From Candidatus Cardinium sp. TP (lineage in GTDB: Bacteria > Bacteroidota > Bacteroidia > Cytophagales > Amoebophilaceae), in the NCBI RefSeq assembly GCF_025215055.1, contig NZ_JANAVR010000006.1, positions 1-40,709 on the forward strand: 40,709 bases of DNA. The letters run 5' to 3'. The notes below the pieces were generated by a model, which did no database searches, was not told the DNA's origin, and saw only the letters and a list, made by a program, of their open reading frames with translations. Positions within the stretch are counted from its first letter, which is position 1, and each line of letters begins with the position of its first letter. A program made the position numbers and the translations under genes. Positions 8,691 through 15,401 of this stretch are shown here, piece after piece.

Positions 8691-9329
8691 TCATAGTTCT
8701 GTGTTTAGGGTTAGATAGTTGGATAGGCCCTCTGGGGTAGCTTGCATCGCCCTACTGCCTTTTGCCCAATTCGCCGGGCAAACTTCTCCAAATTGAGTCA
8801 CATGTTGCCACATATCAATTATACGCAGTATCTCACTGATATTTCTACCTAGTGGCAAGTCATTGATGGCCATATAGCGTACGATACCTTCTTTGTCAAT
8901 TAAAAAAGTACCACGATAAGCTACAGGAATTCCTGTGAAAATCAACTGGTTATGCTCGTTATAGCTCCAGGTGCCTCCTAAAACACCATAGTTGGCAACA
9001 ATGGTCTTACTGGTATCAGCAACCAATGGATAGGTTACGCCAGCGATACCCCCTTTTGCTGTGGGTGTGTGTAGCCAAGTCGTATGGCTTTCTTCTGTGT
9101 CGGTAGAGCAACCGACTAGTGCTACATTGCGTTCTATAAATTGGGGTAAATATTGTTGGAAGGATAATAATTCAGTAGGACAGACAAAAGTGAAATCTTT
9201 TGGGTAAAAGAAAAAAAGTACTTCTTGGTTTCCTAAAAATTGTTCCAGTGAAAAGTCAGTTGTGACCTTTCCACCATCTATGACAGCCGGCGCCTTAAAA
9301 ACAGGGGCCTTTGTTCCTAGTAAATGCAC
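8691..9329 (-). CDS. typical 2-Cys peroxiredoxin (AhpC/TSA family)
   Basis: The 212-residue protein reduces H2O2 and organic peroxides. The peroxidatic Cys is Cys50 in FTFVCPTE, with Pro43 and Thr47 of YPKDFT in the expected active-site positions. The resolving Cys is Cys184 in GEVCPANW. Length and C-terminal extension match the Prx1/AhpC class. No reductase (AhpF) or thioredoxin lies in the window. The start ATG at 9329 fits the family's N-terminus (GTKAPVFKAPAV). A Bacteroidetes-type -7 motif lies 88 bp upstream. Within an arthropod or amoeba host it would be an oxidative-stress defence; that role is inferred. Confidence 0.93.
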   Translation of the reverse strand: MHLLGTKAPVFKAPAVIDGGKVTTDFSLEQFLGNQEVLFFFYPKDFTFVCPTELLSFQQYLPQFIERNVALVGCSTDTEESHTTWLHTPTAKGGIAGVTYPLVADTSKTIVANYGVLGGTWSYNEHNQLIFTGIPVAYRGTFLIDKEGIVRYMAINDLPLGRNISEILRIIDMWQHVTQFGEVCPANWAKGSRAMQATPEGLSNYLTLNTEL

Positions 9330-9416
9330 GGTATATTATATAATTAAAAAATGATAACAAGCCGCCTGCTGCTGCTAACCTTATCTGTAATGCTAGATGC
9401 GCGGACGTTTACACTG

Positions 9417-9424
9417 CAAATTTA
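9417..9424 (-). promoter_or_regulatory. putative Bacteroidetes -7 element for the peroxiredoxin gene
   Basis: On the minus strand this reads TAAATTTG, a full match to the TAnnTTTG -7 motif of Bacteroidetes sigma-70 promoters. It lies 88 bp upstream of the peroxiredoxin ATG. A convincing -33 TTTG is not present. Confidence 0.35.
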
Positions 9425-9484
9425 TACTTTTTTTTAATAAATCATATAAAGCATGTATAGGCTATTTTTTGGTTGATAAAAAAT

Positions 9485-9744
9485 GTATGTGTTCAGCATG
9501 ATGGTTTTTTTGCGTTAAAAGAACAACGCCCCTGTAAAAAGTCGCGGTTTAGAAAATGGCAGTTTACAGATGATTAGGAAAAACAGTTTCCTTTAAAGCC
9601 CCCAAAGGGGGCGCTTCCTGTTTTTTCATCTGTAAACTACCACTTTCAGCGGCTTTTTACCCAGGGCTTGATTTTTTTGTCCACTTCTTTATCAAGAAAA
9701 AAGTGGTATAAAATTCATTATTAACTAGTATTGTGAACAGATAT
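9485..9744. repeat. family-1 palindromic repeat (260 bp)
   Basis: The ends are GTATGTGTTCAGC and TTGTGAACAGATAT. All modules of the reference copy are present: CGCCCCTGTAAAAAGTCGC, the AAGCCCCCAAAGGGGGCGCTT core near 9600, CTGTTTTTTCATCTGTAAA, GGGCTTGATTTTTTT, and a CCACTTCTTTATCAAGAAAA hairpin. It contains no coding frame. Confidence 0.75.
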
Positions 9745-9759
9745 AAAAAAGTAGCCAAC

Positions 9760-9911
9760 CAAGCAAACAAGTTCCGTGCAAAAAGTTGTTGCAAAGAGCC
9801 TGGACCATACACTATGGGTCTGCTCTTGGGGCTTCAAGCACGCGGTTTGCTTAATCATCTGTAAAGCAACACTTGCGCATTACAACTTTTTACAAGGGAC
9901 TTTGCTTGTTT
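9760..9911. repeat. 152-bp inverted-repeat element
   Basis: The left arm CAAGCAAACAAG..AAAAAGTTGT (9760-9789) and right arm ACAACTTTTTAC..CTTTGCTTG (9882-9908) are reverse complements apart from a short indel and a few changes. The interior has a smaller palindrome, TGGACCATACACTATGGGTC. It is non-coding and MITE-like. No second full copy was seen in the window. Confidence 0.45.
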
Positions 9912-9960
9912 TTACTGTTTCTAAAAGGCTGTTCAAGCAAAAAATAAGCCATACACCCCC

Positions 9961-10299
9961 TTAAAATGGCAAATCATCTTCTACATTAGATGGACTAGCT
10001 GCAGGCGATTCGTTTAATTGATTACCTTTTTCTAGACGCCATGCTTGCAAAGCATTAAAGTATTTCACAACTCCTTCTGGGTTGGTCCATTTTCTGCCCC
10101 GTAGATTGAAATGAACCGTTATTTCTTCTTTTTCCATGAACCCATCTAGTAGATCACATTTATCTTGAATCAACTCAAAAGAGATGTATTCGGGATATTG
10201 TGGATTTTCTACATATTCTACCACAAAATTTCTTTTTTTGAATGATTCAGATACTTGTTGTGGTGGACTAATTTCGAATAATCTTCCAGTTATATGCAT
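9961..10299 (-). CDS. DUF3127 protein with SSB-like C-terminal tail
   Basis: A 112-residue protein matching the DUF3127 family, which is largely Bacteroidetes and looks like a shortened OB-fold single-stranded-DNA-binding protein. Family-type segments are GRLFEISPPQQVSESFKKR at the N-terminus, EYISFELIQDKCDLLD, and EEITVHFNLRGRKW. After a Ser/Pro/Asn-rich linker the last residues are DDLPF, closely resembling the acidic DDIPF tip with which SSB recruits repair and replication partners. I infer nucleic-acid or replisome association; no experimental function is known to me. The gene is monocistronic, flanked by inverted-repeat elements on both sides. Confidence 0.75.
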   Translation of the reverse strand: MHITGRLFEISPPQQVSESFKKRNFVVEYVENPQYPEYISFELIQDKCDLLDGFMEKEEITVHFNLRGRKWTNPEGVVKYFNALQAWRLEKGNQLNESPAASPSNVEDDLPF

Positions 10300-10334
10300 A
10301 GTAAATATTGGTTTGATAAAATAAAAATGATACT

Positions 10335-10469
10335 AGACCGCTTTCAAAACGCAATGGCTAATGGCCATTTTAAGGCTTATTTATGCACTGCAAATCCCGC
10401 TGCGTAAGGCTGTCTACTGTGCTGCTTCTAAAAAAATTGACCATCATAAATAGGTTTAAAAAAAGGTCT
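10335..10469. repeat. inverted-repeat element related to the 28104-28231 insert
   Basis: The ends AGACCGCTTTCAAAACGC and (right end, reverse complement) AGACCTTTTTTTAAACCT are imperfect inverted repeats. Read on the minus strand, the interior CAATTTTTTTAGAAGCAG and following CAGTAGA..CGCAGC resemble the interior of the element at 28104-28231 inside the ribosomal operon. It is non-coding. Confidence 0.45.
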
Positions 10470-10525
10470 ATACTCCTCAGGACTGGATGATCCAGATCGC
10501 TTCTTTAGCCCTACTAGCTATAATC

Positions 10526-11371
10526 TTAATTATTTTTGGCGAATACAAAAGCAACTAAGCATAATAGCCCTGCTATAGTAACCATTGTAGCGGCCATAGA
10601 ACTATTCAACCAGAGGCTGATATAGTATCCGCTAATAGATGTTATGATAGCAAAGAGCAAGTTATAAACTAACAAACGTTTCAGGCATTTTGTAAGCAAA
10701 TAGCTGCTTACAGCTGGCACAATTAAAAGGGCCACTACTAAAATCGCGCCTGCTACTTCAAAGGCAGCAACAGTTGTCAATGAGGTAATACCCATTAAGC
10801 CATAGTGCCAACGGGTGGTATGTACGCCAATGCTTTGGGCAAATTGTGGGTCAAATGTGCTTACAAACAGCTGTTTATAGCCCATGACCAGAAAGCTTAG
10901 ATTAATGACTAAAACCGTTAGTAAAATGTAAAATGCTTTAGGCCCTAGGTTGATGCCACTAGCTGTGCGCCACACATCTAATGGAACTGTTGCCAATTCA
11001 CCATATAGACTGCATTCTGGGTCTAAGTCTATTTTTCTACTAAAAAAAGAGATAAGAATAACCCCTAAAGCGAAGAGAAAGGTGAAATTGATTCCTATAG
11101 CTGCATCTGCCTGTATATTTATTTTTTTTTCTAAAAATGCAATCAAAAAGGTGACCAACACACCGGTTATACCTGCGCCAGTGATGAGCATAGGTGAACT
11201 TTTAGATCCAGTGATCAGGAGTGCCAATACAATACCTGGTAGCGTAGAATGGGCAATGGCATCTCCCATCATGGCTATTTTCCTCAATACCAGATAGGTA
11301 CCTACTAAAGCGCAGTTTATACTGGCCAATGCAGCGATAATAATGGTCCAAAGTGTATCCATAGCTAGCAT
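10526..11371 (-). CDS. metal (Zn/Mn/Fe-type) ABC transporter permease, ABC-3 family
   Basis: A 281-residue inner-membrane permease with about eight hydrophobic segments. The family signature is clear: GTYLVLRKIAMMGDAIAHS at about residues 24-42, then a TAAIG-like AAIGINFTF and the segment DLDPECSLYGELATVPLD that is typical of MntB/TroC/ZnuB permeases of Zn, Mn or chelated iron. The metal cannot be assigned. Its start ATG overlaps the hisS stop, so it is translated from the hisS transcript. The matching ATPase and binding protein are not in the window. MDTLW, three codons in, is an alternative start. Confidence 0.88.
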   Translation of the reverse strand: MLAMDTLWTIIIAALASINCALVGTYLVLRKIAMMGDAIAHSTLPGIVLALLITGSKSSPMLITGAGITGVLVTFLIAFLEKKINIQADAAIGINFTFLFALGVILISFFSRKIDLDPECSLYGELATVPLDVWRTASGINLGPKAFYILLTVLVINLSFLVMGYKQLFVSTFDPQFAQSIGVHTTRWHYGLMGITSLTTVAAFEVAGAILVVALLIVPAVSSYLLTKCLKRLLVYNLLFAIITSISGYYISLWLNSSMAATMVTIAGLLCLVAFVFAKNN

Positions 11372-12744
11372 TTTGTGGCTAAGGCTGTTTTTAACAGGCC
11401 AAGGAGTTCGGACGCACGATACCTATTTTGCACCCCTGTTTGCATATTCTTTAGCGTGTAGTGGTCCATCGCATATTCTGTTTCCCCTACTATAACCACA
11501 AAAGGGATATTTTTTTTATGCGCATAGCTTAATTGTTTGTTGATTTTTACCCGTTGAGGATATATTTCTGCTTGAATGCCTGCTGTACGCAACTGGTTCA
11601 ATAGGTGAAGCAATTGCATTTCTGCTTTTGCTTCAAGATTGGTTAATAAAACCTCTGTGGTGTAGGTGGTAATAGATTGAAAGAGATTTTGCGCTTCCAT
11701 AAGGTCGTAGAGTCTATCTATCCCAAAAGAAAACCCTACGCCAGTCAAGCCCTTTGCCCCAAATAGCGCGCCAAGGTTTGCATACCTACCGCCTCCCCCC
11801 AGGCTGCCTATTGGTGTAGCCGCTACTGTTAGTTCCATAACCAGTCCGGTGTAATAGGCCAACCCTCTTGCTAGGGTTGGGTCTATGCAACAGATGCCAT
11901 CTGGTAGGCCAAGGCCATGCGCTTGTGTAAGTATGTTGCTCAATTCCTCTATTGCTTTGGCGCCTTGTGCTACATCGCCGATAGCTGCTTGTAATTGGCC
12001 CAACCGTTCAGTATGGCTCCCGTTACAATTTTGCAATTGCACCAATGATGCAGTTGCTTGGCTACTAAAGCCTGCTGCCTGTAAGGCAGCAATCACTTTT
12101 TCTAGGCCAATTTTCTCTAGTTTATCTACAATCGTACAAAATAATTTTTCTTTTTCTTTTTCTTTTTCTGGATCAGCAATAGCGGATAGTATGCCTCTAT
12201 GGTTGATTTTGATGCAAAAGCCTCGTATGTTCAGTTGGGTACATACGTCGTAGATTAATTTTAAGATTTCTGCTTCACACAGTAAAGAGGTGCTGCCGAT
12301 AATATCCGCGTCACACTGTAAAAACTCTCTATAACGACCTCTTTGGGGTCTGTCTGCCCGCCATACGGGTTGCATTTGGTAGCGCCTAAATGGGAAGCAT
12401 ATTTCATGTTGATGTGCTGCAATATGGCGCATTAAGGGAACCGTTAAATCATAACGGAGCCCTTTGTCGCTGAGCAGCGCTTTTAATTTTTTGTAGTCTG
12501 TAGTATTTGCCTCTATGCCTTCTAGGAAATCACCAGATTTGAGTACGTTAAACATCAGCTGTTCTCCTTCAGAGCCATATTTCCCTGTAAGGGTAGAACG
12601 GTGCTCCAACGCAGGGGTTTCCAGTGGCTCAAAGCCATAACGTGTATAGATAGCCTGAATGGCGGCAAGCATATAATTGCGCCGGTAGACCTGCAGGCTG
12701 CTGTAGTCGCGCATGCCTTTTACAAGACTGGGTAATAGGGTCAT
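11365..12744 (-). CDS. hisS: histidyl-tRNA synthetase
   Basis: The 459-residue class II synthetase charges tRNA-His. Motif 2 is at about residues 119-146 (FRRYQMQPVWRADRPQ, then GRYREFLQCD). The histidine-specific HisA segment is LARGLAYYTG (291-300), the glycine-rich GGGGRY is at 316-321 and motif 3 is GFSFGIDR (337-344). The C-terminal anticodon-binding domain follows. A run of (Glu-Lys)4 at residues 193-200 is encoded by four copies of a 6-bp repeat and lies in the insertion domain between motif 2 and HisA. It is the first gene of a two-gene unit with the metal permease. Confidence 0.96.
   Translation of the reverse strand: MTLLPSLVKGMRDYSSLQVYRRNYMLAAIQAIYTRYGFEPLETPALEHRSTLTGKYGSEGEQLMFNVLKSGDFLEGIEANTTDYKKLKALLSDKGLRYDLTVPLMRHIAAHQHEICFPFRRYQMQPVWRADRPQRGRYREFLQCDADIIGSTSLLCEAEILKLIYDVCTQLNIRGFCIKINHRGILSAIADPEKEKEKEKLFCTIVDKLEKIGLEKVIAALQAAGFSSQATASLVQLQNCNGSHTERLGQLQAAIGDVAQGAKAIEELSNILTQAHGLGLPDGICCIDPTLARGLAYYTGLVMELTVAATPIGSLGGGGRYANLGALFGAKGLTGVGFSFGIDRLYDLMEAQNLFQSITTYTTEVLLTNLEAKAEMQLLHLLNQLRTAGIQAEIYPQRVKINKQLSYAHKKNIPFVVIVGETEYAMDHYTLKNMQTGVQNRYRASELLGLLKTALATKC
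12145..12168. repeat. (TTTTTC)4 hexanucleotide repeat inside hisS
   Basis: Four perfect tandem copies of TTTTTC on the plus strand encode (Glu-Lys)4 in hisS. Copy-number change by whole units would keep the frame. Confidence 0.85.
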
Positions 12745-13148
12745 CTACTTTTGCGAATGGGTGAAAGATAGATTGTTATATCATAGCATCATAAACCAAT
12801 GCAACTATGCCAGCTGCTAATTTACAGGATCATAAGATGATTCACAATAGTTGAGCAATGCTTAATGGTTGACTCATTCAAATACCATGCGCCCTAGCAT
12901 ACTTTTTTGCCTGAGCAATTCACCTATGTCAGTTGCTTGCTGTTAAACCTTTTAAGGCATATTATTGGTGTATGGAATCGGCAAGTTTAAAATCTAATTG
13001 TTAATGTTAAAGTATATTTGTATGTAAAGAAAACTATTTCCATATATACTGCTTGAAGCAGTAAGTGGCCTTGCTACCTGTGGAAGGTTTCCTTTCTTTA
13101 TCCAGGGCAATAGACAAGACGGGCCAAAACGAACTAAAATATAAACCA
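12745..13148. other. 404-bp gene-free interval between divergent genes, with a promoter-like motif
   Basis: This lies between hisS (minus) and the lipoprotein gene (plus). The only signal seen is TATATTTG at 13013-13020, a full match to the Bacteroidetes TAnnTTTG -7 motif on the plus strand, about 130 bp before the lipoprotein ATG. No repeat of the window's families and no RNA gene was seen. Confidence 0.4.
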
Positions 13149-13541
13149 ATGCGCTATAGGCAACACAATACTTATTCAAGACACCTAGTTTCTGTTCTAA
13201 TATGCTGTATCCTTATCGTTTTGGGTGGCGCATCTTGTTTGCACGCCATACAAGCAGCCTGGCCTGGTAGTTATGCGCCTTATAGTGGATCTGCCAGTGA
13301 GCTATGTAGTAGATCTATAGGGGAAGATCATAGTGTGCCTGAACAAGAGGCTGTCTATCTTTATAAAGACGCATTGCTGTTTGCTTTGGATCATAGCGTA
13401 ACGTTTGCGAAGCAGTTAAAAAGACGAGTAGAACAATGTATTATGCAGCTTACGCCTGATGCGATAACCGCATTGCAAGGTGCACGCATTAGCCTTATAG
13501 AAGTTTTAGAGGGCAATATCTGCACAATTAACCATGGATGA
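13149..13541 (+). CDS. putative lipoprotein preceding the RING-finger ORF
   Basis: No family recognised. The 130 residues start with a basic N-region and a hydrophobic core (SVLICCILIVLGG) ending in GGASC, a reasonable lipobox with Cys at about residue 30. The body is mixed helical and Cys-poor. Choosing the ATG at 13149 places the signal peptide at the N-terminus; an in-frame ATG at 13065 would put 28 residues before it. The ORF ends inside the first codons of the RING ORF (8-nt overlap, different frame). It may be the N-terminal half of a single lipoprotein-RING gene split by a frameshift, since the RING frame is open back to 13510. Confidence 0.6.
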   Translation: MRYRQHNTYSRHLVSVLICCILIVLGGASCLHAIQAAWPGSYAPYSGSASELCSRSIGEDHSVPEQEAVYLYKDALLFALDHSVTFAKQLKRRVEQCIMQLTPDAITALQGARISLIEVLEGNICTINHG

Positions 13542-13839
13542 AAGGAAGGGTAAGTGTTTAGAGGCCACAGAGGATGCCCAAAATGGGCCAAACGAGTGCG
13601 CTATCTGTTTGTCTGATCTGCAGGGTAATTTTATGGTTCTGCCCTGTCATGCTACGCATGCCTTTCATAATGATTCCATCAAACAGTGGGTGAATAGACA
13701 AGGTCCTAATTTAGGTCGATACTGGAGAAAAATTTGTTGCCTATATAAAAAGCTGCCCTGTCCTATCTGTAGAGAAACCTTTAGACCAAATGATTTAGAC
13801 CTAATTAGTGATTACTACTGGACACCTACCTTGGGATGA
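13534..13839 (+). CDS. RING-finger (RING-H2-like) protein
   Basis: The 101-residue ORF carries a RING pattern: C22-x2-C25, C38-x3-H42-x2-H45, then Ser48 where the sixth ligand should be Cys, and C76-x2-C79 in LPCPICRETF. The spacing CAIC..LPC..H..H..IKQW..CPIC is that of eukaryotic E3 ubiquitin ligases. An unusual 23-residue stretch containing a CC pair (68-69) separates the two halves and could supply the missing ligand. RING proteins in bacteria are usually acquired and act on host ubiquitin pathways; that role is inferred. It lacks its own signal peptide, which supports the idea that it was once fused to the lipoprotein upstream. Confidence 0.75.
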   Translation: MDERKGKCLEATEDAQNGPNECAICLSDLQGNFMVLPCHATHAFHNDSIKQWVNRQGPNLGRYWRKICCLYKKLPCPICRETFRPNDLDLISDYYWTPTLG

Positions 13840-14007
13840 AATTTAAGCTTTTACCTTGGTTAGGGAAACTTTATGTTCTGGGGGGGGGGTAGTGATTTTA
13901 AGACTGTGCTAACAAAGGGCGCGAAAGAATCGTGGGGAGGGCTAGTGTTGGCTAAACGAGGGGACCCTGCTATTGCTCGACGTTTTTCCTTTGGTCTTCT
14001 TAGATAA
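13836..14007 (+). other. short ORF interrupted at a G10 tract
   Basis: An ATG at 13836 overlaps the RING stop codon (ATGA). It reads MKFKLLPWLGKLYVLGGG, then stops at 13890, directly after ten consecutive G (13880-13889). With one G fewer, the frame would continue 37 more codons to a TAA at 14005, ending in IARRFSFGLLR. Long G runs are rare in AT-rich genomes and slip during replication. The sequence resembles no protein I know, so it may be a remnant rather than a gene. Confidence 0.35.
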
Positions 14008-14052
14008 ACGCATCAAGGATACAACATGGTTGATGCGATAGAAAAGGATTAA

Positions 14053-14144
14053 GTATCTGTTCCACCCGCTGGTTTTTTCTCCACTTTTTTATCAAGAAAA
14101 AAGTGGGATAAGATCCATTATTAACGAGTAATGTGAACAGATAC
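14053..14144. repeat. short family-1 repeat (92 bp) between convergent genes
   Basis: The ends are GTATCTGTTCCACC and TAATGTGAACAGATAC. It keeps only the end modules and the hairpin CCACTTTTTT-ATCAAG-AAAAAAGTGG, without the GC-rich core. It lies between the RING ORF and mraY, which converge, and could serve as a two-way terminator. Confidence 0.7.
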
Positions 14145-14164
14145 ACGTAAATAGATACCTATTT

Positions 14165-15391
14165 TTATCGAACTTTTAAAGTCACTAGCGTAGCAATAGC
14201 CAATAAAATGCTCAGGATTAAAAACCGGGTTACAATCTTGGATTCATGCCATCCTAGTTTCTGGTAGTGGTGGTGGAGAGGAGCCATCTTGAAGATCCTT
14301 CTACCGGCGCCATAATGCCTTTTAGTAAATTTAAAATAGCTGGTTTGTAGGATCACCGATAGATTTTCCATAAGGAATATGCCGCATAGTATTGGAATCA
14401 GTAGTTCTTTTCGAATACAAATAGCTACTACCGCAATGATGGCACCGATCGTTAAGCTGCCGGTATCACCCATAAAAATTTGCGCAGGATAGGCATTATA
14501 CCAAAGAAACCCCATACATGACCCTACAAATGCACAACAAAATATAGTCAGTTCTCCCAGGTTTGGGATATACATGATATTTAAATATTTAGCAAATATA
14601 ATGTGGCCAGATAAGTAAGCAAGCACAGCTAAAGTAGTACCAACAATTACAGAAGTACTGGCTGTTAATCCATCCAGCCCATCCGTTAAATTAGAGCCAT
14701 TGGACACAGCAGCAATAATAAAAGCGACAACCACCATATAGAGGATCCATGTGTAATATGTATTACCTAATAGGCTAGCTGTTATTTGCGCATAATCCAG
14801 CTCATTCCCTTTGAAAAAAGGGATGGTTGTTTTGGTAGATTTTATGTCATTATAGTCAGAGGCTATAGGATCGCCTAGCGGAGTAGGTATTGCCTGCGTG
14901 GGGAGCGATACCTCGCGTATGACTACGTCTTGATGCAGATATAGTGTAGCACTTACGATACAGCCTAAAGTCATTTGGCCTAATAGTTTAATCCATCCGT
15001 TTAACCCACTTTTTTGTTTTTTAAATACCTTGATATAGTCGTCCAAAAAGCCTACGAGCCCCATCCAAATCGTAGTAGTTAACAATAGGATGATATATAT
15101 GTTATGCAGTTTTGAAAAGAGCCAGGTGGGTACCACAGTTGCGAGGATAATCAGTATCCCCCCCATAGTAGGCGTGTTTGTCTTCTTATTGGCTTCATTA
15201 AACCCTAGTGCTCGATTGGGCTCGGTAATTTGTCTTTTGCGCAACCCATCTATAAAGCGCTGCCCCAGTAGAAAAATAATGGTAAAAGAGCTAAGGGTAG
15301 CTATAGCTGCTCGAAAAGAAATATACTTAAATAAGCCTGTTCCAGGCCACTGCAAGCTAGTGTGTAGGTATTTGAATAAATAATATAGCAT
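14165..15391 (-). CDS. mraY: phospho-N-acetylmuramoyl-pentapeptide transferase
   Basis: MraY transfers phospho-MurNAc-pentapeptide to undecaprenyl phosphate, making lipid I at the inner membrane. The 408 residues contain about ten membrane helices and all signatures: TPTMGGILII (73-82), LDDYIK (116-121) with the catalytic Asp pair, NLTDGLDGL (234-242), FMGDTGS (306-312) and HHHYQKLGWHE (373-383). The extra loop at about 150-200 is usual in Bacteroidetes. It is separated from other mur genes and sits 10 bp behind a fadD-like gene, so the two are probably co-transcribed. An intact mraY argues that some peptidoglycan precursor synthesis survives. Confidence 0.95.
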   Translation of the reverse strand: MLYYLFKYLHTSLQWPGTGLFKYISFRAAIATLSSFTIIFLLGQRFIDGLRKRQITEPNRALGFNEANKKTNTPTMGGILIILATVVPTWLFSKLHNIYIILLLTTTIWMGLVGFLDDYIKVFKKQKSGLNGWIKLLGQMTLGCIVSATLYLHQDVVIREVSLPTQAIPTPLGDPIASDYNDIKSTKTTIPFFKGNELDYAQITASLLGNTYYTWILYMVVVAFIIAAVSNGSNLTDGLDGLTASTSVIVGTTLAVLAYLSGHIIFAKYLNIMYIPNLGELTIFCCAFVGSCMGFLWYNAYPAQIFMGDTGSLTIGAIIAVVAICIRKELLIPILCGIFLMENLSVILQTSYFKFTKRHYGAGRRIFKMAPLHHHYQKLGWHESKIVTRFLILSILLAIATLVTLKVR

Positions 15392-15401
15392 ACAAAACCC
15401 T

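Noticed and set aside
9776-9964. Plus-strand 62-codon ORF
   Set aside because: It lies wholly over the inverted-repeat element at 9760-9911 and has no protein-like composition.
12994-13179. 61-codon minus-strand ORF upstream of the lipoprotein
   Set aside because: It overlaps the promoter-like region and the start of the plus-strand gene, with no family resemblance.
13534-13839. U-box instead of RING
   Set aside because: Several Cys/His zinc ligands are retained (C22, C25, C38, H42, H45, C76, C79), whereas U-boxes lack them.
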